Source: Anthropogastromicrobium aceti | Lineage (GTDB): Bacteria; Bacillota; Clostridia; Lachnospirales; Lachnospiraceae | Strand: one strand, 5' to 3' | Assembly (NCBI RefSeq): GCF_025567095.1 | Contig: NZ_JAOQJH010000026.1 | DNA length: 53,978 bases | Shown here: in pieces, positions 32,999 through 41,577 of the stretch | Numbering within the stretch: the stretch's first letter is position 1 | Layout: each line of letters begins with the position of its first letter | Notes under the pieces: generated by a model | Database searches by the model: none | What the model was told of the DNA's origin: nothing | Seen by the model: the letters and a program-made list of their open reading frames with translations, nothing else | Program-made: the position numbers and the translations under genes

Positions 32999-35370
32999 TT
33001 TTTATCATCTGGAATCAGCCATAACCGTTTTGCAGCCGTCTTTGCTTCGCTTCTTCGGCTTACATCAAGCTTTGTCAAAATATGGCTCACATGTGTTTTA
33101 ACAGTTGGAAGCTTTATATCCATAATTTGCCCAATCTGTGCATTGCTTTTGTCTGCACATATAAGACGAAGAATCTGAAGCTCTGTTGCTGTAAGTTCAT
33201 TTTCCATTGACAGATGCGGCTGCAAAAAATCAGGATAAAATGATGCCTCTACTCTTACATCTTTTATCAGTCGCGCAAACCATTCATCATCATTTTTATA
33301 CTCTGCCTGTTCAAGCAGTGAAAGCACTGCGGCTCCATATACACTTATAGTTCGTATAAAACCAAACTCCTGCGCCGTATCAAGCGCTGAATTTAATTTT
33401 TCCTTCCAAAGTGAATCCTTTTTTCTGTACAGTGCAATCGCCTCTAGCACATTAATATGAATCCCATCTATATACCTTGAACAGTCCTTACAATATGACT
33501 CCAATGGTGCGAGTGTCAAAAGTGCTGCATCTGGCATTCCGAGTGCAAGCTCTGCCATCGCCTGTGTAAGATATTGATAACGCTTTAAAACATTTAAATG
33601 AAGCGGATCTTTTGGTGCCTTCTCCCGATACCACACCTGTACACGCTCGAGATCATCCATATGAAGCCAAATACGGCAGAGTACTGCATCTATATTATGG
33701 AAGAAACGCGTATGACCATTTTCCTCAAAACGCTCTCGAATCATCTGTACTGTCCGAAGCGCATCCTCTGCACGTCCTAATGCAATCTGGCTGCGCGCCA
33801 ATAAACCAACAATTGCAAACTCAATATCCGACGTTCCCTTTTTTTGTACCTCTCCAAGCTGAGAAACAAGCAAAAGAATACGCCCAGAAATATCCTCGCC
33901 CTTTTCAAATTTACTCTCTGCAATTGCACAGTCTGCCAGACCTACTCCGTCCTTTCCCAAAACAGCCTCTACTGGAATGCGCATTGTCTGATAAAGAAGA
34001 TCATCTATTTTGCTCCACGGTGAAAAATCCTTACCTCCATTCATAATACTTGGAAGCGTGCTTGTCACTGAAAATGGCGGAAGTTTCACTTCTCTATTAG
34101 TAATCAATCTAAATACAGATGGAATAATCTGAATCATTTTGTCAGTTTTTCTCTGAGGAAGTGAAATATCCAGCCATGCAATTCGACTTTTGATCTGACG
34201 AAGCACAGCATCCTGCTTTTTACACTTTGCTGCAAATTGTTCCAGCTCATGATACCAGCGCTCCGAATTCTCATAATCTGTATTCAGCGCGCAAAGCATA
34301 CTCATTCCCTGCATGAGTGACGGTGATTCTAAGATTTCTGACTCAGGCAAACTGCGGTAATATTTTTCCATCTCACTGTAATGTCCCATTCCAGGATGAC
34401 TCTCTCCGTTTCGAATCAAAATTTCCGACACCTTTGAGTGATCTTTTCCTCTGCTATAACAATCAAGCGCCTTTTCATAATCTCCCTTCAACTCGTAATA
34501 CATGCCGCCTCTCACAAGCACTGCATTTTTCTTTTGCGAACTATATTTGCGCTCAAGCTCCCATAAAAGAAAATCACGAAATTGCGGCCAAAAACGAAAT
34601 TGACGAATCCCATCATAAAGAAGCATTGTTGTATTTTTCTGAATCCAGTCTAACAGTTCACTTGTATTCGGATCACCGCTGACCATTCTCGCAAGCTCAT
34701 AATCAAAATTATCAAACGACGCCAATTCAAGCAGGAGACGGCGTATTGGCAAATCAAAGCGATGGTAAATTGCTGCTTCAAAATAAAGAAACACCTCATG
34801 ATACGCTTCCTTTACAATATCCGAATCAAATGCACGCTGACTATCCGCACGATTCATACATTGAAGTGTAACAACAATGCCTAAAGGATGTCCAATTGAC
34901 TCTTTAAGGATTTCATTAATTTCACTGTCTGTCAGCTTAATATTATATCCCAAAAACAATTGTCTAATATCATCTCTGTCAAACAAAAGATCTCTCGCGT
35001 CAATAACAATCATATCACCAGTATACTGAAACGCCCTAAGCACACCTGGCACAGAACCACGCGACAGCAGCACAAATTTTTTCTGCGGATTATCACGAAT
35101 TAATTCATTTAATTTTTGTAGATCCTCATTCTCCTGAAATTGCTGAAGATCATCAATCATCACAATATCGCAATTTAATTTGATCTCTGGCAGCATTCCT
35201 TCTGACTCCAAGCCACTTATCAGTTCAAATTTTTTTCCGCGCAGAAGTTCAAAAGCCACCGTGGTTTTTCCAAATCCACATGGTGCACCAAAATACAAAA
35301 TGCGTCCATGATCCATAAACTCATCAAATTTAGTTTTTATTGTCTTTTTTATAATCACATATCTATCCAC
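32995..35370 (-). CDS. MalT/LAL-type LuxR regulator with ATPase domain
   Basis: 791 aa. An N-terminal STAND-type ATPase has the P-loop ILYFGAPCGFGKTTVAFELL and Walker B IVMIDDLQQF. A long TPR-like superhelix follows (about 290-710), and a C-terminal LuxR helix-turn-helix (LTATELQILRLICADKSNAQ; MDIKLPTVKTHVSHILTKLD). Such regulators bind an inducer and oligomerise on DNA. It uses a GTG start with GAGGAGG. Its own promoter carries a 22-bp motif shared with the adjacent secreted-protein gene, so it may control that gene and itself. It converges on the thi operon, its stop overlapping by 4 bases. Confidence 0.9.
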   Translation of the reverse strand: MDRYVIIKKTIKTKFDEFMDHGRILYFGAPCGFGKTTVAFELLRGKKFELISGLESEGMLPEIKLNCDIVMIDDLQQFQENEDLQKLNELIRDNPQKKFVLLSRGSVPGVLRAFQYTGDMIVIDARDLLFDRDDIRQLFLGYNIKLTDSEINEILKESIGHPLGIVVTLQCMNRADSQRAFDSDIVKEAYHEVFLYFEAAIYHRFDLPIRRLLLELASFDNFDYELARMVSGDPNTSELLDWIQKNTTMLLYDGIRQFRFWPQFRDFLLWELERKYSSQKKNAVLVRGGMYYELKGDYEKALDCYSRGKDHSKVSEILIRNGESHPGMGHYSEMEKYYRSLPESEILESPSLMQGMSMLCALNTDYENSERWYHELEQFAAKCKKQDAVLRQIKSRIAWLDISLPQRKTDKMIQIIPSVFRLITNREVKLPPFSVTSTLPSIMNGGKDFSPWSKIDDLLYQTMRIPVEAVLGKDGVGLADCAIAESKFEKGEDISGRILLLVSQLGEVQKKGTSDIEFAIVGLLARSQIALGRAEDALRTVQMIRERFEENGHTRFFHNIDAVLCRIWLHMDDLERVQVWYREKAPKDPLHLNVLKRYQYLTQAMAELALGMPDAALLTLAPLESYCKDCSRYIDGIHINVLEAIALYRKKDSLWKEKLNSALDTAQEFGFIRTISVYGAAVLSLLEQAEYKNDDEWFARLIKDVRVEASFYPDFLQPHLSMENELTATELQILRLICADKSNAQIGQIMDIKLPTVKTHVSHILTKLDVSRRSEAKTAAKRLWLIPDDKN

Positions 35371-35428
35371 AGAATCCTCCTCTCTTTTTAGTTAATAGTT
35401 ACGGTTTTTATAGCCAACTTTAATTTAA

Positions 35429-35473
35429 ATTATATCGTTTTTATAAAAAAAGTAAATCATCCTAAAGTATTAA
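35429..35473 (-). promoter_or_regulatory. luxR-type gene promoter with shared 22-bp motif
   Basis: Minus strand: the 22-bp motif (35473-35452), which ends GATGATTTAC, covers the -35 region. TATAAT at 35434-35429 follows after 17 bases. The same motif, 18 of 22 bases identical and at the same distance from TATAAT, lies upstream of the secreted-protein gene. Confidence 0.6.
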
Positions 35474-35479
35474 AAATGA

Positions 35480-35512
35480 CAAAAAGGCTGATCCACTTTC
35501 GCGAATCAGCCT
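35480..35512 (-). terminator. Terminator of the secreted-protein gene
   Basis: Minus strand AGGCTGAT pairs with ATCAGCCT across a 12-base loop containing CGCG, followed by TTTTT. Confidence 0.75.
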
Positions 35513-35547
35513 CCTGGGTGTGTGTCAAATATGGGAAACCAGCGTAA

Positions 35548-36636
35548 TTACTCTGCAAGCTCAGTAGAAATTTCCTCGGAAGGCTCCTCATAAGATGCAA
35601 TGCTGGTGTAGTACAGCGAAGCAACATTTTTCACAACATCGCGAAGTGATACAAAGCTTTCAGGTGATGTAAACTCAGCAAATTCTCCATCAGTAATGGA
35701 AGCAATACCAAGCTGAACACCAATTGCATCCTCACCTTCTGCTGTTGCTGAAAGATCAAGCAGTACTGCAGATACGCCATCTGCGGAATCAATAGAAAGT
35801 GTACCCTCAAAAGCAGCATACTCTAATGCTGATGAAAGAAGCTCAGCAAATGAAATATCAGAAGACTCATCTGATCCCATAGAAAACTCTTCCTCAACAC
35901 CAGCAAGTAACGCATCTACCAGTTCAGAAACAAGTGCAACACTATCTTCCTCTGAAAGCTCAGGATCAGCTTCTCTAAATCCCTCTGCTGCTGCCAGTAT
36001 GTAATCAGAAACAAATTCAAGTCCTTCTATGTCTTCTTCTGCGGATTCACCATCTGTTCCTTCTACAGATGCCATTGCCTCATCAATACTCTGAGCGATT
36101 GTAAGAAGAGTATCATTGTTGATTGCGATCTGGACACCAGTATCAGTTTCAACAGTCTCTAAATCTGCCAGATTATCAGTAATTGCTGTCAAAATTGTAT
36201 CAAGCTGACCATCATCTGATGCTGTCGGAGCAGGTATTTCAATCCAAGACTCTGTAATTCCTACCATAGAAAGCAGCTCAGTCATACTGTCATCTGCTGT
36301 AAGCTCACTATATATGTTTACAATCTCTTCTACATTTAAATAAACATCCTCACCACATACACGAAGCACATCATCAAAACCATAAACAACAGGTTCTTCT
36401 GTGCCCATCATTGATGCTGGGAGAGTCACTGATACAGAAAAAGAGCTGTCTCCACTTTCATTATAAACAGCTGTGATATCAGCACTCAGCGTTTCTCCAT
36501 CCTGTGTAAGAGAAAATGAAATCATATCTCCATAAGTTACAGGTGTCTGTGCTGCCTCGTCTGCAAAGATTACACCTGCCGGGCTCATCGCAAGGATACC
36601 ACTCATCATCGCTGCTAACGTTCTTCTCATCTTCAT
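35548..36636 (-). CDS. Acidic secreted protein, unknown function
   Basis: 362 aa. An N-terminal signal peptide (MKMRRTLAAMMSGILAMSPA, cleavage near FADEA) precedes a strongly acidic mature protein, rich in Glu/Asp/Ser and with only one visible Cys. Repetitive low-specificity segments such as AEGFREADPELSEEDSVALV give no family I recognise. I start at ATG 36636, preceded by GGAGG; the TTG 15 bases upstream overlaps the ribosome site. Its promoter carries the motif shared with the LuxR-type gene. The terminator is at 35480. It is monocistronic. Confidence 0.75.
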   Translation of the reverse strand: MKMRRTLAAMMSGILAMSPAGVIFADEAAQTPVTYGDMISFSLTQDGETLSADITAVYNESGDSSFSVSVTLPASMMGTEEPVVYGFDDVLRVCGEDVYLNVEEIVNIYSELTADDSMTELLSMVGITESWIEIPAPTASDDGQLDTILTAITDNLADLETVETDTGVQIAINNDTLLTIAQSIDEAMASVEGTDGESAEEDIEGLEFVSDYILAAAEGFREADPELSEEDSVALVSELVDALLAGVEEEFSMGSDESSDISFAELLSSALEYAAFEGTLSIDSADGVSAVLLDLSATAEGEDAIGVQLGIASITDGEFAEFTSPESFVSLRDVVKNVASLYYTSIASYEEPSEEISTELAE

Positions 36637-36658
36637 AAAGAAATCCTCCAATCAAATT

Positions 36659-36672
36659 AACTAGTACTAGTT
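36659..36672 (-). promoter_or_regulatory. 14-bp perfect palindrome downstream of the -10
   Basis: AACTAGTACTAGTT lies between the TATAAT and the ribosome site of the secreted-protein gene. The location fits a repressor operator or a leader hairpin. Confidence 0.4.
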
Positions 36673-36697
36673 ATTTTTTGTTTTTACTGTACTTTTC

Positions 36698-36742
36698 ATT
36701 ATAGAGAACTTCTAAAAAATGTAAATCATACCAAAGTATGAT
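36698..36742 (-). promoter_or_regulatory. Secreted-protein gene promoter with shared 22-bp motif
   Basis: Minus strand motif at 36742-36721 ends TATGATTTAC and covers the -35 (TTTACA). It contains the inverted repeat ATCATAC/GTATGAT. TATAAT is at 36703-36698, 17 bases after the motif. The motif lies directly after the stop codon of the upstream ABC gene. Confidence 0.6.
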
Positions 36743-36743
36743 A

Positions 36744-38534
36744 TCACATTTTTTCCAAAAACGCATATTGACTCATATACAATTCCTTATAATAGCCATC
36801 CTTTGCCATCAGCTCATCATGCGTACCCTTCTCCAAGATATTTCCCTGGTCAATATACATGATACAGCTTGAGCTTTTAATAGTTGACAGACGATGGGCA
36901 ATGATAAAGGAAGTTCTGCCCTTTAATAATTCCTGAAGACCCTGCTGTAAAAGTAACTCTGTCTCTGTATCTATGCTCGATGTTGCCTCATCGAGAATCA
37001 AAATCTTAGGATCGGCAAGCAGCGCTCTCGCGAAGGAAATAAGCTGTCTTTGTCCTGCCGACAGACGGCTTCCGCGCTCATTTACCTGAGTCTGGTAGCC
37101 ATTTTCCATACTCATAATAAAGTCATGCGCACAAACTGTCTTCGCTGCTCTGATTACATCTTCATCGCTTGCTTCCCTGTTTCCATAGCGGATGTTATCC
37201 ATTATTGTTCCCGAGAAAATAAAGCTGTCCTGCATCATAACGCCCATCTGTTTTCTCAGTGATTTGATCGTCACACTGTTAATATCAATTCCATCAATTA
37301 AAATCTTTCCAGAATCGATATTGTAGAAGCGGCTGATCAGATTTACAATTGTTGATTTTCCTGCTCCTGTCGGACCTACGATTGCAAAACTGTCTCCTAC
37401 GTTTGCCTTAAAATTTACATCATTTAAGATACGTACACCTGGCTCATAAGAAAATACAACATGAGAAAACTCTACCTCACCCTTAATCGGCGGCATTTCC
37501 ACGGCGCCAGGAGCGTCCTTTACATTAACTGGCTCATCAATAGTCTCAAAAATACGCTCCAGATATGAGATTGCTGTCAAGAGTGAATTATAAAAGGAAG
37601 CCAGCGTATTGATCGGATTCCAGAACTGGCTGATATAAATTGTCAATGCCGTCAGAGCACCGACACTAATTATATCATTTCCGCCCATAATCCAGTGAAT
37701 ACCAACCCAATATACAGCTGCCGTCGCAAGGATTGATATAAACTGAACAGTCGGTCCAATCATAAAGTTATACTTGATAACGCTCATCCATGCCTTTCGA
37801 TAGCTTCCGCTTAAATTATTGAATATTCCAAGATTCTTATCTTCTCTTACAAATGCCTGTGTAACACGCACACCATTGATGCTCTCTGCAATATAGGCAT
37901 TCAAATTTGACTGCTTATTGCTTGCAAGCTGCCATCCGCGGCGCTGCTTTTTCTTTACAAAAAGCACGATTGCAAGAAGAATAGGAAGACCGCACATACA
38001 AATTAAAGTAAGCGGTACGCTATAATAAAACATAAAACCTAAGATAAAAAACAGTGAGCAGCAGTCTGTTATTGTATTTACAATACCATTTGACAGAAGA
38101 TCACTTATGTTGTTTACATAGTTGACAATACGCACCTGAATCTTTCCATGTGGACGGCTGTCATAATAAGAAAACGGCAGCTCCTCTAGATGAATAAACA
38201 ATTCTCTTCTTAACTCATGAATTATGCCCTGACCAATCTGAGATGTCCACTTAATCTTTATGCGAAGAATATAAGCTGTTGCCAGAATTATCAAAGCTGC
38301 AAGTGCCGCCATCAAAAGAATTCCCTTTTTGTCATGATTTGGAATGTAAATATCCATTACGCGCTGCATAAGCACAGGAATAACCATGCCAAGTGCAGAT
38401 GAAAACAGCATCAGCATTATTGTCATAATCAGCTTTTTTCTATAATGGCCTACATAACTAAATAATCGCTTAATCTGCTTCATGTCAAATTTAGTTTCGA
38501 GTGTCTCATCCACGTCATATTTATTTCGTGCCAT
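36744..38534 (-). CDS. ABC exporter subunit (partner B of a heterodimer)
   Basis: 596 aa: six TM helices (about 35-320) fused to an ATPase domain. Walker A is VGPTGAGKSTIVNLI, the signature is LSAGQ (not LSGGQ), and Walker B with catalytic Glu is ILDEATSSID. The switch His is in IIAHRLSTI. Its start codon shares one base with the stop of the upstream ABC gene, so the pair is translationally coupled. Substrate unknown; multidrug, lipid or peptide export are all possible. Confidence 0.92.
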   Translation of the reverse strand: MARNKYDVDETLETKFDMKQIKRLFSYVGHYRKKLIMTIMLMLFSSALGMVIPVLMQRVMDIYIPNHDKKGILLMAALAALIILATAYILRIKIKWTSQIGQGIIHELRRELFIHLEELPFSYYDSRPHGKIQVRIVNYVNNISDLLSNGIVNTITDCCSLFFILGFMFYYSVPLTLICMCGLPILLAIVLFVKKKQRRGWQLASNKQSNLNAYIAESINGVRVTQAFVREDKNLGIFNNLSGSYRKAWMSVIKYNFMIGPTVQFISILATAAVYWVGIHWIMGGNDIISVGALTALTIYISQFWNPINTLASFYNSLLTAISYLERIFETIDEPVNVKDAPGAVEMPPIKGEVEFSHVVFSYEPGVRILNDVNFKANVGDSFAIVGPTGAGKSTIVNLISRFYNIDSGKILIDGIDINSVTIKSLRKQMGVMMQDSFIFSGTIMDNIRYGNREASDEDVIRAAKTVCAHDFIMSMENGYQTQVNERGSRLSAGQRQLISFARALLADPKILILDEATSSIDTETELLLQQGLQELLKGRTSFIIAHRLSTIKSSSCIMYIDQGNILEKGTHDELMAKDGYYKELYMSQYAFLEKM

Positions 38535-40300
38535 TATGCCTCACCCCTTCCCTTTTCTGCGCGAACCTTCTTAAAGCGGTCAAACTCACCATATTGATGA
38601 TGAAATACAGTTGAATAATAGCCCTTTTTAGCAAGCAGCTGTTCATGTGTTCCTCTCTCGACAAGGCGGCCATTATCAAGTACAAGAATCTGATCTGCAT
38701 GTATAATAGAAGATATACGATGAGCAATGATAAATACAGTGCGCTCATCCGAGATTTTCTTTAATTCATTCTGAATCATGCTCTCCGTTTCCATATCAAT
38801 TGCAGAGGTTGTATCATCAAGAATAATTATTGACGGATCCTTTAAAATTGCGCGTGCAAGCGAAATTCGCTGTTTCTGTCCGCCTGACAGACCAACGCCG
38901 CGCTCACCAATAATTGTATCATATCCTTCTGGCATCTCCCTGATAAATTCGTCAGCATTTGCAATCTTTGCAGCTGCCTGCACCTGCTCAAACGTACAGT
39001 CTGGATTTCCATAAGCGATATTTCCCTCAATTGTATCTGAGAACAAAAAGACATCCTGCATCGCAATTCCGATATTTCCGCGAAGCGTCTGGAGATTCAA
39101 ATTTCTAACATCAATATCATCAACAAGCACGCGTCCCTGATTAACATCATAAAAACGGCAAATCAAATTGATAAGTGATGACTTTCCAGAACCAGTCGCA
39201 CCGATGATACCAACGGTCTGGCCTGGCTCTACATGAAAGCTTATATCCTTTAACACAGTATCATCATTTGTATAATAATTTACATGATCAAAGGTAACAC
39301 TGCCCTTTAGCTTTCTTTTTTCTACAACATGCTCTGGCTGCTTGATATCTGGCTCAGTTGTATAAACCTTATAGATTTTTTCAATTGCGGTAAGAAAGCG
39401 CTGCAAATCATTGATGATCCATCCTGCCTGACGAAGCGGACTGTTAAGCATCCATAAATAACCGTTAACAGTTACCATGTTTCCTATAGTCATCTCTCCG
39501 TCAATTACCATAAAACCACCCATGATCATAAGGATAATAGTCAGACACTGAGAAAGAATCTCAAACATCGGAATATATTTCATCCAGATCGATGCGGCAT
39601 TTAACTGTGCATCACGATATCCATCATTCTCGCGGTCGAACTTTTCAAGCTCATAATCTTCCTTTGCAAATGCCTTTACAACACGGTTTCCTGCGATTGT
39701 CTCCTGTGCAAATGCATTCAAACTAGAGAAACAGTCACGCACCCTGTCAAAGGCCGGCTTAATATGACGTCTCTGGCTCAGTGTCACTGCCAATGTAAAC
39801 GGAAGTACAATCAGCATACAAAGTGCCATTTTAACATTAACAGAAAAGATCATCACAAGTGCCATCAAAAATACAAGGATATTCTCAAAGCTAAAATAAA
39901 TAACATGAGAAACCATGTGACGCACTGCATCCATATCTCCTGTCTGTCTGGACATAAGATCTCCTGTGCGGTTTTTGTTGAAGAAGTTAAAATCTTCCTT
40001 CATCAGCTTACGATATGCTTCTTCCCTCATATCGTAGACAAGTCCCTGACTGGATGACTCAAAACACATTAAAAATATGAAGCGCAGCAGCGATCGAACA
40101 AGCGTCACTCCAATCATAATAAGCAGCAAAATGCCAAGCTTTTCATAATGCTGCCCCTCAATAACTTCATCCACAATCATACCAGAAATCTGTGGGTTGA
40201 TCAAAACAAGCAGTGATGTGATAAACACTAAGATCAAGCCTACGATCATTCTTACGCGGTATTTTTTTAAAAAAGATAAAAACCAGCGTATGTATCCCAT
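38534..40300 (-). CDS. ABC exporter subunit (partner A, degenerate ATP site)
   Basis: 588 aa, TM domain plus ATPase. Walker A is GATGSGKSSLINLI, the signature LSGGQKQRIS is canonical, but the Walker B catalytic Glu is Asp (ILDDTTSAID). Combined with the LSAGQ of its partner this leaves one degenerate and one active ATP site, as in TM287/288- and BmrCD-type heterodimers. I start at ATG 40300 after GGAGGAG; the ATG at 40336 lies within a repeat. An AraC-type gene is divergent 334 bases away and may regulate it. Confidence 0.92.
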   Translation of the reverse strand: MGYIRWFLSFLKKYRVRMIVGLILVFITSLLVLINPQISGMIVDEVIEGQHYEKLGILLLIMIGVTLVRSLLRFIFLMCFESSSQGLVYDMREEAYRKLMKEDFNFFNKNRTGDLMSRQTGDMDAVRHMVSHVIYFSFENILVFLMALVMIFSVNVKMALCMLIVLPFTLAVTLSQRRHIKPAFDRVRDCFSSLNAFAQETIAGNRVVKAFAKEDYELEKFDRENDGYRDAQLNAASIWMKYIPMFEILSQCLTIILMIMGGFMVIDGEMTIGNMVTVNGYLWMLNSPLRQAGWIINDLQRFLTAIEKIYKVYTTEPDIKQPEHVVEKRKLKGSVTFDHVNYYTNDDTVLKDISFHVEPGQTVGIIGATGSGKSSLINLICRFYDVNQGRVLVDDIDVRNLNLQTLRGNIGIAMQDVFLFSDTIEGNIAYGNPDCTFEQVQAAAKIANADEFIREMPEGYDTIIGERGVGLSGGQKQRISLARAILKDPSIIILDDTTSAIDMETESMIQNELKKISDERTVFIIAHRISSIIHADQILVLDNGRLVERGTHEQLLAKKGYYSTVFHHQYGEFDRFKKVRAEKGRGEA

Positions 40301-40327
40301 ATTTCTCTCCTCCTTTTTGTAGTTTTT

Positions 40328-40505
40328 ACAGTTCACGCGTCATGCTAGATCTGGACAAATTTCATGCTTGCATAGAAATTTGACAGATCAGCAGGACGAA
40401 GTGGACGCCCATTCATGAACAAAACAAAGTTGCGCGCAAACTTGTTTGCGGTTAGCAACGACGCACGGAACGTGCGGTTTTGCGAATGGGTGTCCAGTGA
40501 ACTGT
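40328..40505. repeat. MITE-like element, long copy (ACAGTTCAC termini)
   Basis: 178 bases with 9-bp perfect terminal inverted repeats ACAGTTCAC/GTGAACTGT. The interior holds a long stem (GATCTG..CAAATTTC with GAAATTTG..CAGATC). It also holds a nested inverted repeat (GGACGCCCATTC at 40403-40414 with GAATGGGTGTCC at 40484-40495) and the hairpins CGCAAAC/GTTTGCG and GCACG/CGTGC. A 79-base relative lies at 45116-45194. No coding capacity. Confidence 0.7.
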
Positions 40506-40634
40506 AACACCGTTCTTTCATGTTACTCTAATATTTTTAAAATAAAATGTACTTTTCTTGAAAATTGATGTATAATAATCAAATCAAGCTTTATCATTTT
40601 AGGCATTTTTATTTTTAAGGAGGTTTACTTTACT
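40506..40634 (+). promoter_or_regulatory. Upstream region of the AraC gene
   Basis: A TATAAT at 40571-40576 could be the -10 of the AraC gene. The -35 is weak. AAGGAGG at 40617-40623 is the ribosome site. Confidence 0.35.
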
Positions 40635-41492
40635 GTGTGTGATACGTACGACATTACTTACTCTGACTTAAATCCAACTTTATATTTCGCCGGTAAGCGC
40701 ACGGTGACAGAATCGAATTTTTCTCATACGCATGATGCACCTGAACTCTTTATAGTGTTATCTGGTGATCTGGCAATCTGGATGGATGGAACTACCACTC
40801 CACTTACAGCCGGTGATATTGTCTGTGTACCGTCGCACATGCCGCACCGTACACTGCCGACAGTGCATGATAACCCTGCAATTTTATTCTTTACTTCATT
40901 TTCAAACTTCCACTTTAAGGGAATGGAACCAAACTGTCTTGATTTTCCTGGCGGCTCATCTGTACTTCACACGGACGGTCTTGTCCGTCAGGATATCACA
41001 AATCTGTGTCTTCGTATGATATCTGAGCGCTACAGCAATCAGGTCGGTCAGTACTTTATGCAAAAGGCATATTTGACACAGCTTCTTATGACAATCATCC
41101 GTCAGATCACTGTTCCGCCAAAACAAAGCTGTTCTCCTGTCACTTTTGAGACACACCATAAAACATATGTGGTAAGCGAGATCCGCCAATATCTGAGCAG
41201 TCATTATGCTGAAAAGATTTCACTTGATCTGATTGCCCGGAATATGTATTTAAGCTCTGCTTACATATCAAAAATTTTCAAAGAAGAGACTGGTGAAGCT
41301 CCAATCAACTATCTGATTAAAATGCGCTTAGAGCGCGCCCGCATTCAGCTTGAATCTGATAACGGACAAAGCATAAAAGCCATCTCAAACAGCGTTGGCT
41401 ACGATGATGTTTACTATTTTAGTAAGCTTTTCAAGAAATATTATGGCATGTCTCCAGTTCACTACAGGAGTAAATACAAAAAAGTAGTGTAA
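40635..41492 (+). CDS. AraC-family regulator with cupin sensor
   Basis: 285 aa. An N-terminal cupin-like domain (LSGDLAIWMDGTTTPLTAGD, VPSHMPHRTLP with metal-type histidines) is followed by two C-terminal helix-turn-helix units (ISLDLIARNMYLSSAYISKI, IKAISNSVGYDDVYYFSKLF). The start is GTG with AAGGAGG 11 bases upstream. It is divergent from the ABC exporter genes, a likely target. The inducer is probably a sugar or other small ligand, but this is not shown. Confidence 0.87.
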   Translation: MCDTYDITYSDLNPTLYFAGKRTVTESNFSHTHDAPELFIVLSGDLAIWMDGTTTPLTAGDIVCVPSHMPHRTLPTVHDNPAILFFTSFSNFHFKGMEPNCLDFPGGSSVLHTDGLVRQDITNLCLRMISERYSNQVGQYFMQKAYLTQLLMTIIRQITVPPKQSCSPVTFETHHKTYVVSEIRQYLSSHYAEKISLDLIARNMYLSSAYISKIFKEETGEAPINYLIKMRLERARIQLESDNGQSIKAISNSVGYDDVYYFSKLFKKYYGMSPVHYRSKYKKVV

Positions 41493-41511
41493 ATAAAGCG
41501 ACCAAGGGTCA

Positions 41512-41577
41512 AAGACCAGGGGGACAGGTACGCGTGGCGTTTAAGCCATCGTACCTGTCCCCCTGGTCTTGTTTTTT
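41512..41577. terminator. Long hairpin terminator of the GGGGACAGG family
   Basis: AAGACCAGGGGGACAGGTACG pairs with CGTACCTGTCCCCCTGGTCTT, with GGC/GCC near the loop and a U-run at the end. The stem is over 20 bp. It terminates the AraC gene and, from the other side, the DUF885-like gene. The arm sequence recurs in other intergenic copies in the window. Confidence 0.8.

Noticed and set aside
36637..36651. TTG start for the secreted protein
   Set aside because: The TTG overlaps the GGAGG ribosome site that serves ATG 36636.
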